A stretch of DNA of 64,000 bases from MH13 sp040219355 (GTDB lineage Bacteria; Pseudomonadota; Alphaproteobacteria; Rhizobiales; MH13), in assembly GCA_040219355.1 (NCBI GenBank), contig JAVJSN010000003.1, positions 1-64,000 of the forward strand, written 5' to 3'. Position 1 is the stretch's first letter. Each line of letters starts with the position of its first letter. The notes under the pieces were generated by a model. That model did not search any database, was not told the origin of the DNA, and worked only from the letters and a program-made list of their open reading frames with translations. Made by a program: the position numbers and the translations under genes. Positions 8,468 through 18,166 of this stretch are shown piece after piece.

Positions 8468-9646
8468 ATGACGGCAAACATGAAACTACTCAACGATACC
8501 GATTCCCTGGCGCAGCTTTGCGTCCGCCTTGCCAACGAGCCCTATATCACCATCGATACGGAGTTTCTTCGCGAGACGACGTTTTGGCCGCAACTGTGTC
8601 TGATTCAGGTCGCCGGCGCAGAGGAATTTGCGCTTATAGACCCTCTGGCTGAAGGGCTGGATTTAACACCGCTCTTTACCTTGCTGGCCGACGACAGCGT
8701 GCTCAAAGTGTTCCATGCTGGACGGCAAGACATTGAAATCTTTCATTATCTGACCGGCTCGATCCCGCAAAACGTGTTCGATACGCAGATAGCCGCAATG
8801 GTCTGCGGCTATGGTGATCAGGTTGGATACGATCAGATCGTGCGCCAAATTGTTGGCGCAACCATCGACAAAAGCCACCGCTTTACCGATTGGTCGCGGC
8901 GGCCGCTCAACGATGCGCAGCTTGCCTATGCTGCAGCCGATGTGACCCATTTGCGAGATGTGTATGAGCATTTGGCCGCGATATTGGATGCAAAAAGTCG
9001 AACAGGATGGGTGGCCGAAGAAATGGCGACCTTGCTTGCTCCACAAACCTATTCGGTTGATCCAAGCGAAGCTTGGCAGCGGCTCAAGCTTCGCGCGCGC
9101 AAGCCGATTGAGTTTGCAGCCCTGAAAGCGGTCGCCAGGTGGCGCGAAGAAGTGGCCCAAGCGCGCGATGTGCCCCGGCGACGCATCCTAAAAGATGATG
9201 CAATCTACGAGCTCGCGCAGCAGCGCCCTCTATCGCTGGATGCGCTAGGCCGCTTGCGGGCCGTGCCACGTGGGTTTGAGAAGCAGCCATATGCGCGCGG
9301 CTTGGTCGAAGCGTTGCAAGGCGTTTCAGCCCTAGCGATTGACGAGTTGCCCAAACTGCCAAAATCCAAGCGGAACCCCGAAAGCGCACCAGCGATTGCT
9401 GAGCTTTTGAAGGTTGCTTTGAAACTTGTTGCCGAACGAGAAGGTGTGGCGCCACGCATCATCGCCAACACTGAAGACCTTGAAACCATCGCGATCCATG
9501 GCGACACAGATGTCAAAGCCATGCGCGGCTGGCGGCGTGATCTGTTCGGCGACATGGCCCTACAAATACGCTCTGGCGAAATGGCGCTGGGCGTGCGCGG
9601 CAAACGCGCGGTCTTGGTGCCCATGTTGCCTGAAGACGATGATTAG
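8468..9646 (+). CDS. rnd: Ribonuclease D
   Basis: The 392-residue 3'-5' exoribonuclease trims tRNA and other stable RNA precursors. The DEDD catalytic pattern begins with ITIDTEFLRE; the H-containing FHAGRQDIEIF and the TDWSRRPL...YAAADV segment complete the active site. One or two HRDC-type helical domains fill residues ~210-390. ATG at 8468 or 8480 may be used; neither has a strong ribosome site. The gene is divergent from aspS, and its stop overlaps the ppx stop (convergent). Confidence 0.95.
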   Translation: MTANMKLLNDTDSLAQLCVRLANEPYITIDTEFLRETTFWPQLCLIQVAGAEEFALIDPLAEGLDLTPLFTLLADDSVLKVFHAGRQDIEIFHYLTGSIPQNVFDTQIAAMVCGYGDQVGYDQIVRQIVGATIDKSHRFTDWSRRPLNDAQLAYAAADVTHLRDVYEHLAAILDAKSRTGWVAEEMATLLAPQTYSVDPSEAWQRLKLRARKPIEFAALKAVARWREEVAQARDVPRRRILKDDAIYELAQQRPLSLDALGRLRAVPRGFEKQPYARGLVEALQGVSALAIDELPKLPKSKRNPESAPAIAELLKVALKLVAEREGVAPRIIANTEDLETIAIHGDTDVKAMRGWRRDLFGDMALQIRSGEMALGVRGKRAVLVPMLPEDDD

Positions 9647-11211
9647 CGAACAGCGACCACGGCGTCCTCTTTGCCGACCAATCGGCCAAGGGCGTTGAGG
9701 CGCTTGGTAAGGCGCTCGCCCTGCAAACCGGACAGATGCTCTGGCAAAAACAGCGTAAGACGATCCGGATCTGAGCCATCCAACCGTGTTTCCGGCAAAA
9801 CACCGGCCATGGACGCCGTAAGCGCATAGGCCACACGAAACAGAGCACCCAAAAGGTGAGCCCGCTCAGCCAAACGCTTGCCCAGAATGTCAGCTTCAGC
9901 ATCGCTGAGTGCACCGTTCGATAAACCTTGGTGACGGTAGTAATTGGCCATCGCCAGATAGAGCCGCCCGGCATGATCAATGCCGCTGAAAGCGGCATGG
10001 GCAATGATGTTGTGGCTTTGGATACCGCGGTAGTCAGGATGTGCCCGCCAGCCGATGTCGGCCAATAGGCTGGCGGCATTGCGAAGTCTTGCCTCGCCTT
10101 CGGTTTCATCAACGCCAAGCGCCTGAAATGCAACGCCGGTCCAATCAGCCAACTCGCGTGCATGTTGCGGCGAGCGTGATCGCAAAATCGCCAATTCATA
10201 GGCAGCATCGAGCAGGGGATCGCGCTGTTTTTCAGCCTCATCCAAATCATCGAACAGCAAACCTTCGCGCACACCCAGGGCAGAGAGCACCACTTGGTGG
10301 GGTTTGCCTACTTCAAACAGGGCGCGTAAAACTGCAGCACCGAAGGGAAGCAATATTTTGCGGCTGCGCGAAACAGCGCGCATCGCCTCGTGTCCTTCGT
10401 ATTTGCCACGCGCAACATCTTGGCAAAAATCAGAGAATAGTTCGGCCTCAATTGCGTAACCGTGCATCACCGAAAGAGGATAATTGGTGACTTCCATATG
10501 CAACTTGGCAAGGTTTCGCCATGTGCCACCCACCAAATAAAGGGTTCGATCAGCCAGACTTTGGGCAGTTTCATCACCGGTCAGCCGTTCTAGCGCAATA
10601 TTGTGGGCACGTTTGGCATCGCCATCGGCCTCTTCCTGTATACGGATAACGCCAAGCTTGTGCGACACACCTTCGCCGATATGGCCTGGTGTCACTTCGA
10701 CGAGTTCCAGACTGCCACCACCCAGATCTCCAACGATGCCATTGGGTTTGAAGAAGCCTGACTGTACGCCCAATGCTGCGGCGCGTGCCTCTTCATCGCC
10801 GGAAAGAATTGTAAGCGGCGTTGATAAAATGCGTTCAGCGTTTTGCATGAACGCTTCACCGTTGCTTGCTTCGCGCACAGCCGCAGTGGCGATGACCCGC
10901 AGGCTCTTGATCTGCATCTGATCGGAAAGATGTCGAAACCGCGCCAGTGTGGCCAGCGTCAATTGAACGGATTCGTCGGAAAGCTGCCCGGTTTTGGCCA
11001 AGCCGCGACCCAGGCCGCAAAGGACCTTTTCATTGTAAAGAGGGGTGAGTGCGCGCGACAGGCGTTCATACGCTACCAGACGCACCGAGTTGGACCCAAT
11101 GTCGATAACAGCTATCGGGCCATAACCTTTAAGACGACCCTGTCCGGCATTCGGCTCAGGGTGCGCGCCGCGTGAAAAAACGCGGTTGGTTCGCTTGAAG
11201 AGATTTTCCAC
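9643..11211 (-). CDS. ppx: Exopolyphosphatase / guanosine pentaphosphatase family
   Basis: This 522-residue Ppx/GppA protein has the ASKHA fold. AVIDIGSNSVRLVAYER at ~34-50 and GDLGGGSLELVEV further on are the phosphate-binding loops; the C-terminal half is HD-like and helical. It is expected to release phosphate from polyphosphate and possibly to hydrolyse pppGpp. The start is GTG at 11211, which lies inside the ppk coding region (56-base overlap). Translation is therefore probably coupled to ppk, putting polyphosphate synthesis and breakdown in one operon. Confidence 0.93.
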   Translation of the reverse strand: MENLFKRTNRVFSRGAHPEPNAGQGRLKGYGPIAVIDIGSNSVRLVAYERLSRALTPLYNEKVLCGLGRGLAKTGQLSDESVQLTLATLARFRHLSDQMQIKSLRVIATAAVREASNGEAFMQNAERILSTPLTILSGDEEARAAALGVQSGFFKPNGIVGDLGGGSLELVEVTPGHIGEGVSHKLGVIRIQEEADGDAKRAHNIALERLTGDETAQSLADRTLYLVGGTWRNLAKLHMEVTNYPLSVMHGYAIEAELFSDFCQDVARGKYEGHEAMRAVSRSRKILLPFGAAVLRALFEVGKPHQVVLSALGVREGLLFDDLDEAEKQRDPLLDAAYELAILRSRSPQHARELADWTGVAFQALGVDETEGEARLRNAASLLADIGWRAHPDYRGIQSHNIIAHAAFSGIDHAGRLYLAMANYYRHQGLSNGALSDAEADILGKRLAERAHLLGALFRVAYALTASMAGVLPETRLDGSDPDRLTLFLPEHLSGLQGERLTKRLNALGRLVGKEDAVVAVR

Positions 11212-13387
11212 GGCCCGACAGACTCGGATTGGTCATAAAATAGCGATGCGCGTTGAACGGTTCTTCGCCCTGTGCGGGTCCCACCCGTTTGTGACGTCCG
11301 TCGGCCAACAGTTCCCAGCTTTGCTGGTTGTCCTTCAAACTTGCAACCATGATCTGGTCGAGAATCTGCGTATGAACCGTTTCGTTGTGGATGGGGACCA
11401 TTGCCTCCACCCTGCGATCCAGGTTGCGCGGCATGAGATCGGCAGAACCAATATAAACAATGGCATCTTTATTGGGCAAACCAGCGCCGTTACCGAAGCA
11501 GACAATGCGCGAGTGTTCCAGGAACCGGCCAACGATCGACTTGACCTCAATGTTGTCCGACAGGCCGGGCACACCTGGGCGCAGGCAACAGATGCCGCGA
11601 ACGATGAGGTTGACCTTCACGCCGGCTTGGCTTGCTTCATAAAGCGCATCGATGAGCTGCGCATCGACCAGCGAATTCATCTTGATCCAGATTGCTGCCG
11701 GACGGTCGTTGCGCGCGTGTTCAATTTCCGCACGAATATGATGCAGCAGGCGCTGGCGCATGCGTGTCGGCGAAACCACCATGCGATCCAACTCGGCGGG
11801 TTCTGCATAGCCGGTGATGAAGTTGAAGATACGCGCCACATCGCGAGCAATCACTTGATCGGCGGTGAAAAAGGACAAATCGGTGTAAATCTTGGCCGTG
11901 ATAGGATGATAATTACCAGTGCCTATGTGGCAAAAACTCATCAGATTGCCGGCCTCGCGACGCACCACCAGGGAAAGCTTTGCGTGGGTTTTCAGTTCAA
12001 GAAATCCGAAGACAACTTGCACGCCTGCACGTTCAAGATCGCGGGCCCAGCGGATGTTGGCTTCTTCATCAAACCGCGCCTTGAGCTCCACCAAGGCAGT
12101 GACCGATTTTCCCGCCTCTGCTGCCTCTATGAGAGCTCGAACAATGGGTGAGTCGTTGGAGGTGCGGTAAAGCGTTTGCTTGATAGCAACGACACCTGGG
12201 TCGGATGCAGCCTGACGCAAAAACTGCACCACAGCATCAAAGCTCTCATAGGGGTGATGGACGACCAAATCCTTTTGGCGGATCGCCGCGAAACAATCCC
12301 CGCCATGCTCACGGATACGTTCGGGAAAACGGGGCGTGTAAGGGATAAACTTGAGATCGTCACGGTCGATATCGACCAGTTCAGACAGCTCGTTTAGCGC
12401 CAAAGCGCCCTCGACCTTGAAGACCTCATTGTCTTCGACATCAAGCTCTTTGGCAACAAGTTCAAGCAGCGAGTGCGGTGTCGTTGCTTCGATCTCCAGG
12501 CGGATCGCCGAGCCGCGGCGGCGGCGTTTCAAGGCGCTCTCGAAGAGACGCACCAGGTCTTCAGCTTCTTCTTCGATCTCAAGATCAGAATCACGAATGA
12601 CGCGAAACGCACCGGTTCCGGTAACCTTGTAGCCCGGGAACAGGCGCGAGATAAACATTCGCACCACCTGCTCTAGCATGATGGTGCGGTGGCCCGTGCC
12701 GGATTCATCGAAGCGGGGCAGTTTAACAAAGCGCGCGATCTTGGATGGTACGCGGATCAGTGCCGTCATCACATTGGTGGCGCTGGTGGTTTTGCTTTCG
12801 CTCTCGTGGACCTTTTCCAACTGCAAAGCGATAGAAAAACCAAGGTTTGGGATGAAAGGGAAAGGATGCGCCGGATCGACAGCCAATGGCGTCAGCACCG
12901 GAAACACATGGCTCAAGAAATAGCCATCCAGCCAATCGCGCTCACGTGGATCAAGGTCATCTGGTTCGATGATGGTGATGCCGGCATCAGAGAGTTCAAC
13001 TCGCAATCCATTGAACGCCTGCTGCTGGTGGCGCGCTAGATCGGCAACCTCTTCGCTGATCGCTTCGAGCTGCTCGGCAGGCGTTAATCCATCATCAGAG
13101 CGTTTGGTGATGTTCTCATTGACCTGCCCGACCAAACCGGCCACGCGCACCATGAAAAACTCATCAAGATTGTTAGCCGAGATCGATAGAAACCGAAGGC
13201 GCTCCAGGAGCGGATGGCGGGTGTTGTCAGCCTCTTCAAGCACACGCCGATTGAAGCCCAACCACGACAATTCTCGATTGATGAACCGTTCAGGCAAGGC
13301 CATCAGATGATCGTAGATGGGCGTGTCGTCGTTGGCGCTGACGTTTTCAGCTTCGGTCTCGGCAACTGAGTTGGTCGGTTCGGTCAT
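11156..13387 (-). CDS. ppk1: Polyphosphate kinase 1
   Basis: The 743-residue enzyme polymerises ATP gamma-phosphate into polyphosphate at the membrane. RFINRELSWLGFNRRVLEEA marks the N-terminal domain, with the helical head domain next. The two C-terminal phospholipase D-like domains carry the autophosphorylated histidine in MSFCHIGTGNYHP and the second conserved histidine in EHSRIVCFGNG. Length and order match PPK1. A ~25-residue acidic extension precedes the conserved start of the domain. The gene lies 36 bases downstream of hdaA and overlaps ppx. Confidence 0.96.
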   Translation of the reverse strand: MTEPTNSVAETEAENVSANDDTPIYDHLMALPERFINRELSWLGFNRRVLEEADNTRHPLLERLRFLSISANNLDEFFMVRVAGLVGQVNENITKRSDDGLTPAEQLEAISEEVADLARHQQQAFNGLRVELSDAGITIIEPDDLDPRERDWLDGYFLSHVFPVLTPLAVDPAHPFPFIPNLGFSIALQLEKVHESESKTTSATNVMTALIRVPSKIARFVKLPRFDESGTGHRTIMLEQVVRMFISRLFPGYKVTGTGAFRVIRDSDLEIEEEAEDLVRLFESALKRRRRGSAIRLEIEATTPHSLLELVAKELDVEDNEVFKVEGALALNELSELVDIDRDDLKFIPYTPRFPERIREHGGDCFAAIRQKDLVVHHPYESFDAVVQFLRQAASDPGVVAIKQTLYRTSNDSPIVRALIEAAEAGKSVTALVELKARFDEEANIRWARDLERAGVQVVFGFLELKTHAKLSLVVRREAGNLMSFCHIGTGNYHPITAKIYTDLSFFTADQVIARDVARIFNFITGYAEPAELDRMVVSPTRMRQRLLHHIRAEIEHARNDRPAAIWIKMNSLVDAQLIDALYEASQAGVKVNLIVRGICCLRPGVPGLSDNIEVKSIVGRFLEHSRIVCFGNGAGLPNKDAIVYIGSADLMPRNLDRRVEAMVPIHNETVHTQILDQIMVASLKDNQQSWELLADGRHKRVGPAQGEEPFNAHRYFMTNPSLSGRGKSLQANQPRFFTRRAP

Positions 13388-13423
13388 TGGTCTCCTGTCC
13401 GCTCGTCTTGCTGACGGCGTACT

Positions 13424-14110
13424 TCAGTTCTGTGACAGTTCATAGGCAGCCAGCACATCGCGGGCCAGCGGCTTGGTAATGGAGCGCTCGGCAGCCAAGG
13501 AGCGCTCGTCAATCAACGCGATCAACTTGGAGAGATTGGCATAGGATCGCTCCATGCGTTGCAGAAGATAATCGGCAATCGCCGGATCAACCATCAGTTG
13601 GCGATCGGTGAAAAGCTTAACAGCGATCGCCAGAAAAAGGGCATCATCAGCCTGGTCTATCGCTGCGCGTGATCCAGCCCGCAATCGCGACACGGTATCG
13701 GGTCTTTTCAAGCCCAGGTTTTCCGGCGCCTCGCGGCTGGTCACCAGCACGGGCGCCTGCGCGGCGCGTGCAGCTTCCAGCGTGTGAAACAGTACATCTT
13801 CATCATGACCATTGTTTTGCTCGCCGGTCCAACGTTCCAACCCATCGATGATGACAGCCGCTTGGCCGTCAAAATCAACTGGAACAGTACCTTCAAACCA
13901 GTGAGCATTGTCGAAACGTTCGGCAAAAAGATACGCCAGATGAGTCTTGCCCGACCCTGCCTCACCAAGCAGCACGCCAACCGGCTTTGGCCATGCAAGC
14001 TCAGAGGTTAGCGCCCGCGCTTCGGCGTTCGCTTGGCCGGGAACATAGTCCTCTCCTGCAAATGACGGCGGCGGGACAATATCCAAAACCAGCTGGTCGG
14101 CTGATGCCAT
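13424..14110 (-). CDS. hdaA: HdaA, DnaA-related regulator of initiation
   Basis: The 228-residue AAA+ protein resembles DnaA domain III without the DNA-binding domain. Near the N-terminus QLVLDI fits a sliding-clamp binding motif, the feature by which Hda proteins couple loaded DnaN to ATP hydrolysis on DnaA. Walker A is GEAGSGKTHL and the Walker B region is AVIIDGLERW. The expected role is preventing re-initiation. ATG at 14110 overlaps the last base of the upstream stop (TGATG); GTG at 14113 is possible. Placement after an AI-2E-type permease and near purM/purN is common in rhizobia. Confidence 0.9.
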   Translation of the reverse strand: MASADQLVLDIVPPPSFAGEDYVPGQANAEARALTSELAWPKPVGVLLGEAGSGKTHLAYLFAERFDNAHWFEGTVPVDFDGQAAVIIDGLERWTGEQNNGHDEDVLFHTLEAARAAQAPVLVTSREAPENLGLKRPDTVSRLRAGSRAAIDQADDALFLAIAVKLFTDRQLMVDPAIADYLLQRMERSYANLSKLIALIDERSLAAERSITKPLARDVLAAYELSQN

Positions 14111-15285
14111 CACGGCCCCTCATCTGATGGGACCGAGGGGCGGTTGGTGCCTTTGTAAAAATAGCTCTTTTGGTAATGTGCGACGCCAAAGCGGGTCAGA
14201 ACGCCTAGGGATGCAGCCACGGGCACAGCGATCAACAAGCCCAGGAAGCCATAAAGCGACCCAAAGGCGAGCATCGCGAAAAACAGCACCACCGGGTGGA
14301 GGCCAACGGCATCGCCAACGATTTTGGGCTGAAGAAAGTTGCCTTCTACAAACTGGCCAAAGACGAAAATGCCCGCCACGACCACGATCCACAGCGGCTC
14401 GGACCAGAACTGCACAAGCGCAACACCGACCGATGTGCCGAACCCGACAAACGATCCAATGTAGGGGATGAAGCTCAGCAGTCCGGCGCCCAGACCAATC
14501 AGCAGGCCAAAGTTGAGACCAACCAGTGTCAACGCAGTGGCGTAAAACGTGCCAAGGATCACCGCCAAAATGAACTGACCGCGAATGAAGCCGGCCATCA
14601 CATTGTCGATCTTCCTGGCAAGATCGCGGATCGTGTCGGCATGATCGCGCGGAAGCAATCCATCGATGCGCGCGACCAGATTGTCCCAATCATAAAGCAT
14701 GTAAACGGCCACGATGGGCGTGATGATCAACGTGGAAAGCACGCCAACGACGGCAGCGCCCTGATCGAGAACCCGGCTGGCAAGCGCTGCCATAGTGCCT
14801 GCATTGGCTTCGATGAAGCTGCGGATGAGATCAAGATTGAGCGTGCCCAGCCAACTCATGATCGCATCGAAGGTCATCGCGGAAGGCAAAAGCGATTGAC
14901 GGACCGCCATATCTTCCTCGCCAGATGGTGCCATAATCGCGTTGATTGCCTGAAAATCTTCATCCGCCAAACCGAAAATAGTCCGTAGCGTTTCTGGAAT
15001 GAAAGGCCGAAGCGCTTCAATCAGCCCGATCGTCTGCTCAACCAACAACGGCACCAGCAAAAGCAGACCGACGACAACGATAATAAGGGCCAATGCGGTG
15101 ATAGAGAGCGTGGCCCAAAGCCTGGAAAACCCGCGCCGTTCAAACCAATCGGCAGCCGGATCAAGAAGATAGGCAATCGCCATGCCTGCGACGAAGGGCA
15201 ACAGAATGCTGGAGAACACGTAGATGAACGCGATCAGCGCCGCTGCCGCGAGGGCCCAGAAAATTGCCTGCCGTTGAATGGTCAT
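14110..15285 (-). CDS. AI-2E family transporter (PerM/TqsA-like)
   Basis: The 391-residue protein has roughly eight membrane helices and the family's central ~140-residue hydrophilic stretch. FIPYIGSFVGFG and HPVVLFFAMLAFGSLYGFLG are family-typical. Members include AI-2 exporters and sodium/proton antiporters, so the substrate is open. It begins about 160 bases from the divergent purM gene. Translation is coupled to hdaA through the shared TGATG. Confidence 0.88.
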   Translation of the reverse strand: MTIQRQAIFWALAAAALIAFIYVFSSILLPFVAGMAIAYLLDPAADWFERRGFSRLWATLSITALALIIVVVGLLLLVPLLVEQTIGLIEALRPFIPETLRTIFGLADEDFQAINAIMAPSGEEDMAVRQSLLPSAMTFDAIMSWLGTLNLDLIRSFIEANAGTMAALASRVLDQGAAVVGVLSTLIITPIVAVYMLYDWDNLVARIDGLLPRDHADTIRDLARKIDNVMAGFIRGQFILAVILGTFYATALTLVGLNFGLLIGLGAGLLSFIPYIGSFVGFGTSVGVALVQFWSEPLWIVVVAGIFVFGQFVEGNFLQPKIVGDAVGLHPVVLFFAMLAFGSLYGFLGLLIAVPVAASLGVLTRFGVAHYQKSYFYKGTNRPSVPSDEGP

Positions 15286-15442
15286 GGATGGTGCGCGCTC
15301 ATGTGTCAGTCTGATGGATTCAGTGTGATTTCAGACATAAGCTCTCTGGTCCACAGGTTCCAGACGTACAGTGCTTGTTTTGCCAGTTGTTTTCGCGCCC
15401 GGAATCCGGCACCCAGTGGCCAAAGCTGAAAGAGGAATGCTG

Positions 15443-16498
15443 ATGAGCGGGTCCGACGCGTATAAAGCGGCAGGCGTTGATACCGATGCGGGGGCTGAAC
15501 TGGTTGAGCGTATCAAGCCTGCCGTTCGCTCCACGCGACGCCCTGGCGCGGACGCTGATTTGGGCGGTTTTGGTGGTTTGTTTGATCTTGCCGCCTGTGG
15601 TTATCGCGATCCGGTTCTCGTGGCTGCCAATGACGGCGTGGGCACCAAGGTGAAAATCGCCATCGATAGCGGCGTGCATGACACGGTGGGCATTGATCTT
15701 GTCGCCATGTGCGTAAACGACCTGGTGGTTCAAGGCGCTGAACCGCTGTTTTTCCTTGATTATTTTGCCTCCGGGGCGCTGGATGTGAATGTTGCAACGA
15801 AGGTGGTGGAAGGTATCGCCACCGGCTGCAAACTGGCCGGATGCGCCTTGATTGGCGGGGAAACCGCTGAAATGCCCTCGCTCTATGCAGGCAAAGACTA
15901 TGATTTGGCTGGCTTTAGTGTCGGCGCGGTGGAGCGCGATGAAATCCTGCCGCGCAAGAACATTGCTGCAAGCGATGTTGTGCTCGGCCTCGCCTCGTCT
16001 GGATTCCATTCCAACGGCTATTCGCTGATCCGCAAGATCGTTGCTGAGGCTAACCTCTCCTACGAAGCCCCTGCGCCTTTCGATACCGCCAGGAAACTGG
16101 GTGAGGTATTGCTCACCCCAACGCGCATCTATGTGAAAAGCCTGCTGGCGGCGCAGCGGGAAACAAACGCAATCAAAGGGTTGGCGCATATCACCGGCGG
16201 TGGATTGCTAGAAAACATTCCGCGTGTTCTGCCGGATGACTTGGCTGTTTCACTCGATTTATCAGAGGTTTCCTTGCCCAAAGAAATGGCTTGGGCGGCG
16301 CAAACAGCCAGTCTTTCTGCCCATGATATGCTTGCCACGTTCAACTGCGGCATCGGCATGATCGTGATCGCGGCGGCGGAGGATGCCAGCGCCGTTTCAA
16401 ACAAACTCGCTGTGATGGGTGAGAGCGTTCTAGCCCTCGGCGCAGTGACCTCACGAACCGGCGAGCCGGTGATCATTGAGAAGCCCCTGCCGCGATGA
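15443..16498 (+). CDS. purM: Phosphoribosylformylglycinamidine cyclo-ligase (AIR synthetase)
   Basis: The 351-residue enzyme performs step 5 of purine synthesis, converting FGAM to AIR with ATP. AANDGVGTKVKIA is the family signature near the N-terminus. GGETAEMPSLYAGKDYDLAGFSVGAVER and the glycine-rich HITGGGLLENIPRVL follow in order. GAGG eight bases before ATG at 15443 selects this start over ATG at 15371 and 15437. The stop overlaps the purN start (ATGA), giving a coupled purMN operon. Confidence 0.97.
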   Translation: MSGSDAYKAAGVDTDAGAELVERIKPAVRSTRRPGADADLGGFGGLFDLAACGYRDPVLVAANDGVGTKVKIAIDSGVHDTVGIDLVAMCVNDLVVQGAEPLFFLDYFASGALDVNVATKVVEGIATGCKLAGCALIGGETAEMPSLYAGKDYDLAGFSVGAVERDEILPRKNIAASDVVLGLASSGFHSNGYSLIRKIVAEANLSYEAPAPFDTARKLGEVLLTPTRIYVKSLLAAQRETNAIKGLAHITGGGLLENIPRVLPDDLAVSLDLSEVSLPKEMAWAAQTASLSAHDMLATFNCGIGMIVIAAAEDASAVSNKLAVMGESVLALGAVTSRTGEPVIIEKPLPR

Positions 16499-17124
16499 AA
16501 CGGCGCGTTGCAATCCTGATTTCCGGGCGCGGCTCCAACATGCAGGCGCTTGTTGAGGCTGCCAAAGCGCCAGACTTTCCGGTTGAGGTGGTTCTTGTTC
16601 TCTCCAACCGGCCCGATGCGGCAGGGCTGGGCTGGGCAGAGAGCCAAGGCATTGCGACAGCCATGATCGACCACAACGTTTTCAAGAAAGACCGACAGGC
16701 CTTCGAAAAGGCCGTGCAGGTTGAGCTTGAGACGGCGCGCGTTGACCTAGTCTGCCTGGCAGGTTTCATGCGGCTGCTAACACCCTGGTTCATCGACCAA
16801 TGGCACAACCGCCTGATCAATATTCATCCCTCCCTCCTGCCCTCGTTTAAAGGTCTTGATACCCATGCCCGCGCGCTGGAAGCTGGGGTGAAGCTGCATG
16901 GCTGCACCGTTCATTTTGTGCGGCCAGACATGGATGCCGGGCCCATCATCGCCCAGAAAGCCGTACCGGTTCTGGACGATGATGACCCCGACAGTTTGGC
17001 AAAGCGCGTTCTGGCTGAGGAACACGCGCTCTACCCGCACGCGCTGGCTGAGATCGTCCGAGGATTAGAGGGCGGCTGGACCATCAAAGCCGAGCGCGTG
17101 ATTGGTATCCGTCCTATCGGATAG
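16495..17124 (+). CDS. purN: Phosphoribosylglycinamide formyltransferase
   Basis: The 209-residue GAR transformylase uses 10-formyl-tetrahydrofolate (step 3 of purine synthesis). AILISGRGSNMQAL is the GAR phosphate loop. INIHPSLLPSFKG carries the catalytic Asn and His, and the Asp follows in the DMDAGPIIAQ segment. Length is normal. The start lies within the purM stop codon. The last 11 bases overlap the convergent YHYH gene. Confidence 0.96.
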   Translation: MKRRVAILISGRGSNMQALVEAAKAPDFPVEVVLVLSNRPDAAGLGWAESQGIATAMIDHNVFKKDRQAFEKAVQVELETARVDLVCLAGFMRLLTPWFIDQWHNRLINIHPSLLPSFKGLDTHARALEAGVKLHGCTVHFVRPDMDAGPIIAQKAVPVLDDDDPDSLAKRVLAEEHALYPHALAEIVRGLEGGWTIKAERVIGIRPIG

Positions 17125-18166
17125 GAGGATGGGCACGCGGTGGCCGGCGCAGGCCACCCCCTTCGCCACCTGGACGCCGGCGTGGCTGCTGGGCGGAGCC
17201 AGAGCGCGCATTCTGTTTGGAGAAGCTATCATCGGGTGTGCCGGCAAAGCAGCGCGGCACAAATGGAAACTCGTCTGTGATGACATAGTAGTAGGTGCCT
17301 TCGGGATATTCCGGTGTGACGCCAACGCGACCATTGCAGGCATCCAAAGTGCCCGAACCCGGCACATACTCCCAGTCGGCAGTGAAGGTGCCGTCATAGG
17401 TGCCACCTGGTCCGGATGAGCGCGTGCCGGGGCGTAGCGCATAGCTGGAAGTCATCTCCTCAATGCCTGATGACGGATCATCGGAGTCAGCGTAACCGAG
17501 CGGCCCATAAATCGGAAAGCCATCAGCCGCATAGCCAATCAGGGTTGGGGTCTCGGCGCTTGCCAGCCGGTCGTAAAGGCCGTCCGGGATGCCGTGATAG
17601 TGGTAGGCGCCGTTGGGCTGCACATGGGCGTTGCTTGAATCCAAACCCAGCGAGCGAGTCTGTGGCCCAAAAGCTTCGTAATTCCAGCCCAAGGAACGAT
17701 CGTTGTTCCAGAACTCGGCCGTCGCTGGATCGAAGATTACCCCATTGAGCGCCACGCCAAAAACGTAACGATCAGCGCTGGTTGGTGAACCACCAATGGT
17801 TGGATCGGTCGGCATATCAAAGCGGTAGCTCTGAATGGATATGCTGTTGGGATTGTTGGCATTGGGAAACCGGCCAGGCACATGGTCTGGCAAGCCGTCG
17901 GCAACAATGGTGCGCACGGCGCCGTTGGATGAGATGGAGATATTGGCTGCGGCTTCGACTGAACCAAGCAACAACTCGTCCAGAAGCTCAACCAGCCAGC
18001 TCGTGTCCTGTTCCACCAGCGCCTGGCCAGTGGCTGCCACCTCTTCATCATGGCCACCGTGGGCCAAGACATCACCTGGCAAAGCGGTGGTCGCGAGCAG
18101 CACGGCGACCATGGACGCCATACCAAGGCGCTTAAGCAGATCATTTTTCCGGTGGATATCGGTCAT
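17114..18166 (-). CDS. YHYH-domain secreted protein
   Basis: The 350-residue protein starts with a signal peptide (residues ~1-36, ending near VLAHG). Its body contains GAYHYHGIPDGLYD, the YHYH signature, followed by IGYAADGFPIYGPLGY. The domain is widespread in bacteria, but no activity is assigned; the clustered His and Tyr suggest a metal or ligand site. The tail from ~325 is rich in Arg, Gly and Pro and overlaps the purN 3' end. An early HGGHDEE stretch could also bind metal. An AAGG ribosome site precedes ATG at 18166. Confidence 0.8.
   Translation of the reverse strand: MTDIHRKNDLLKRLGMASMVAVLLATTALPGDVLAHGGHDEEVAATGQALVEQDTSWLVELLDELLLGSVEAAANISISSNGAVRTIVADGLPDHVPGRFPNANNPNSISIQSYRFDMPTDPTIGGSPTSADRYVFGVALNGVIFDPATAEFWNNDRSLGWNYEAFGPQTRSLGLDSSNAHVQPNGAYHYHGIPDGLYDRLASAETPTLIGYAADGFPIYGPLGYADSDDPSSGIEEMTSSYALRPGTRSSGPGGTYDGTFTADWEYVPGSGTLDACNGRVGVTPEYPEGTYYYVITDEFPFVPRCFAGTPDDSFSKQNARSGSAQQPRRRPGGEGGGLRRPPRAHPPIR

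Noticed and set aside
14120..14689. 189-codon minus-strand frame
   Set aside because: Alternative frame of the AI-2E family transporter, Arg/His/Cys-rich and without domain features.
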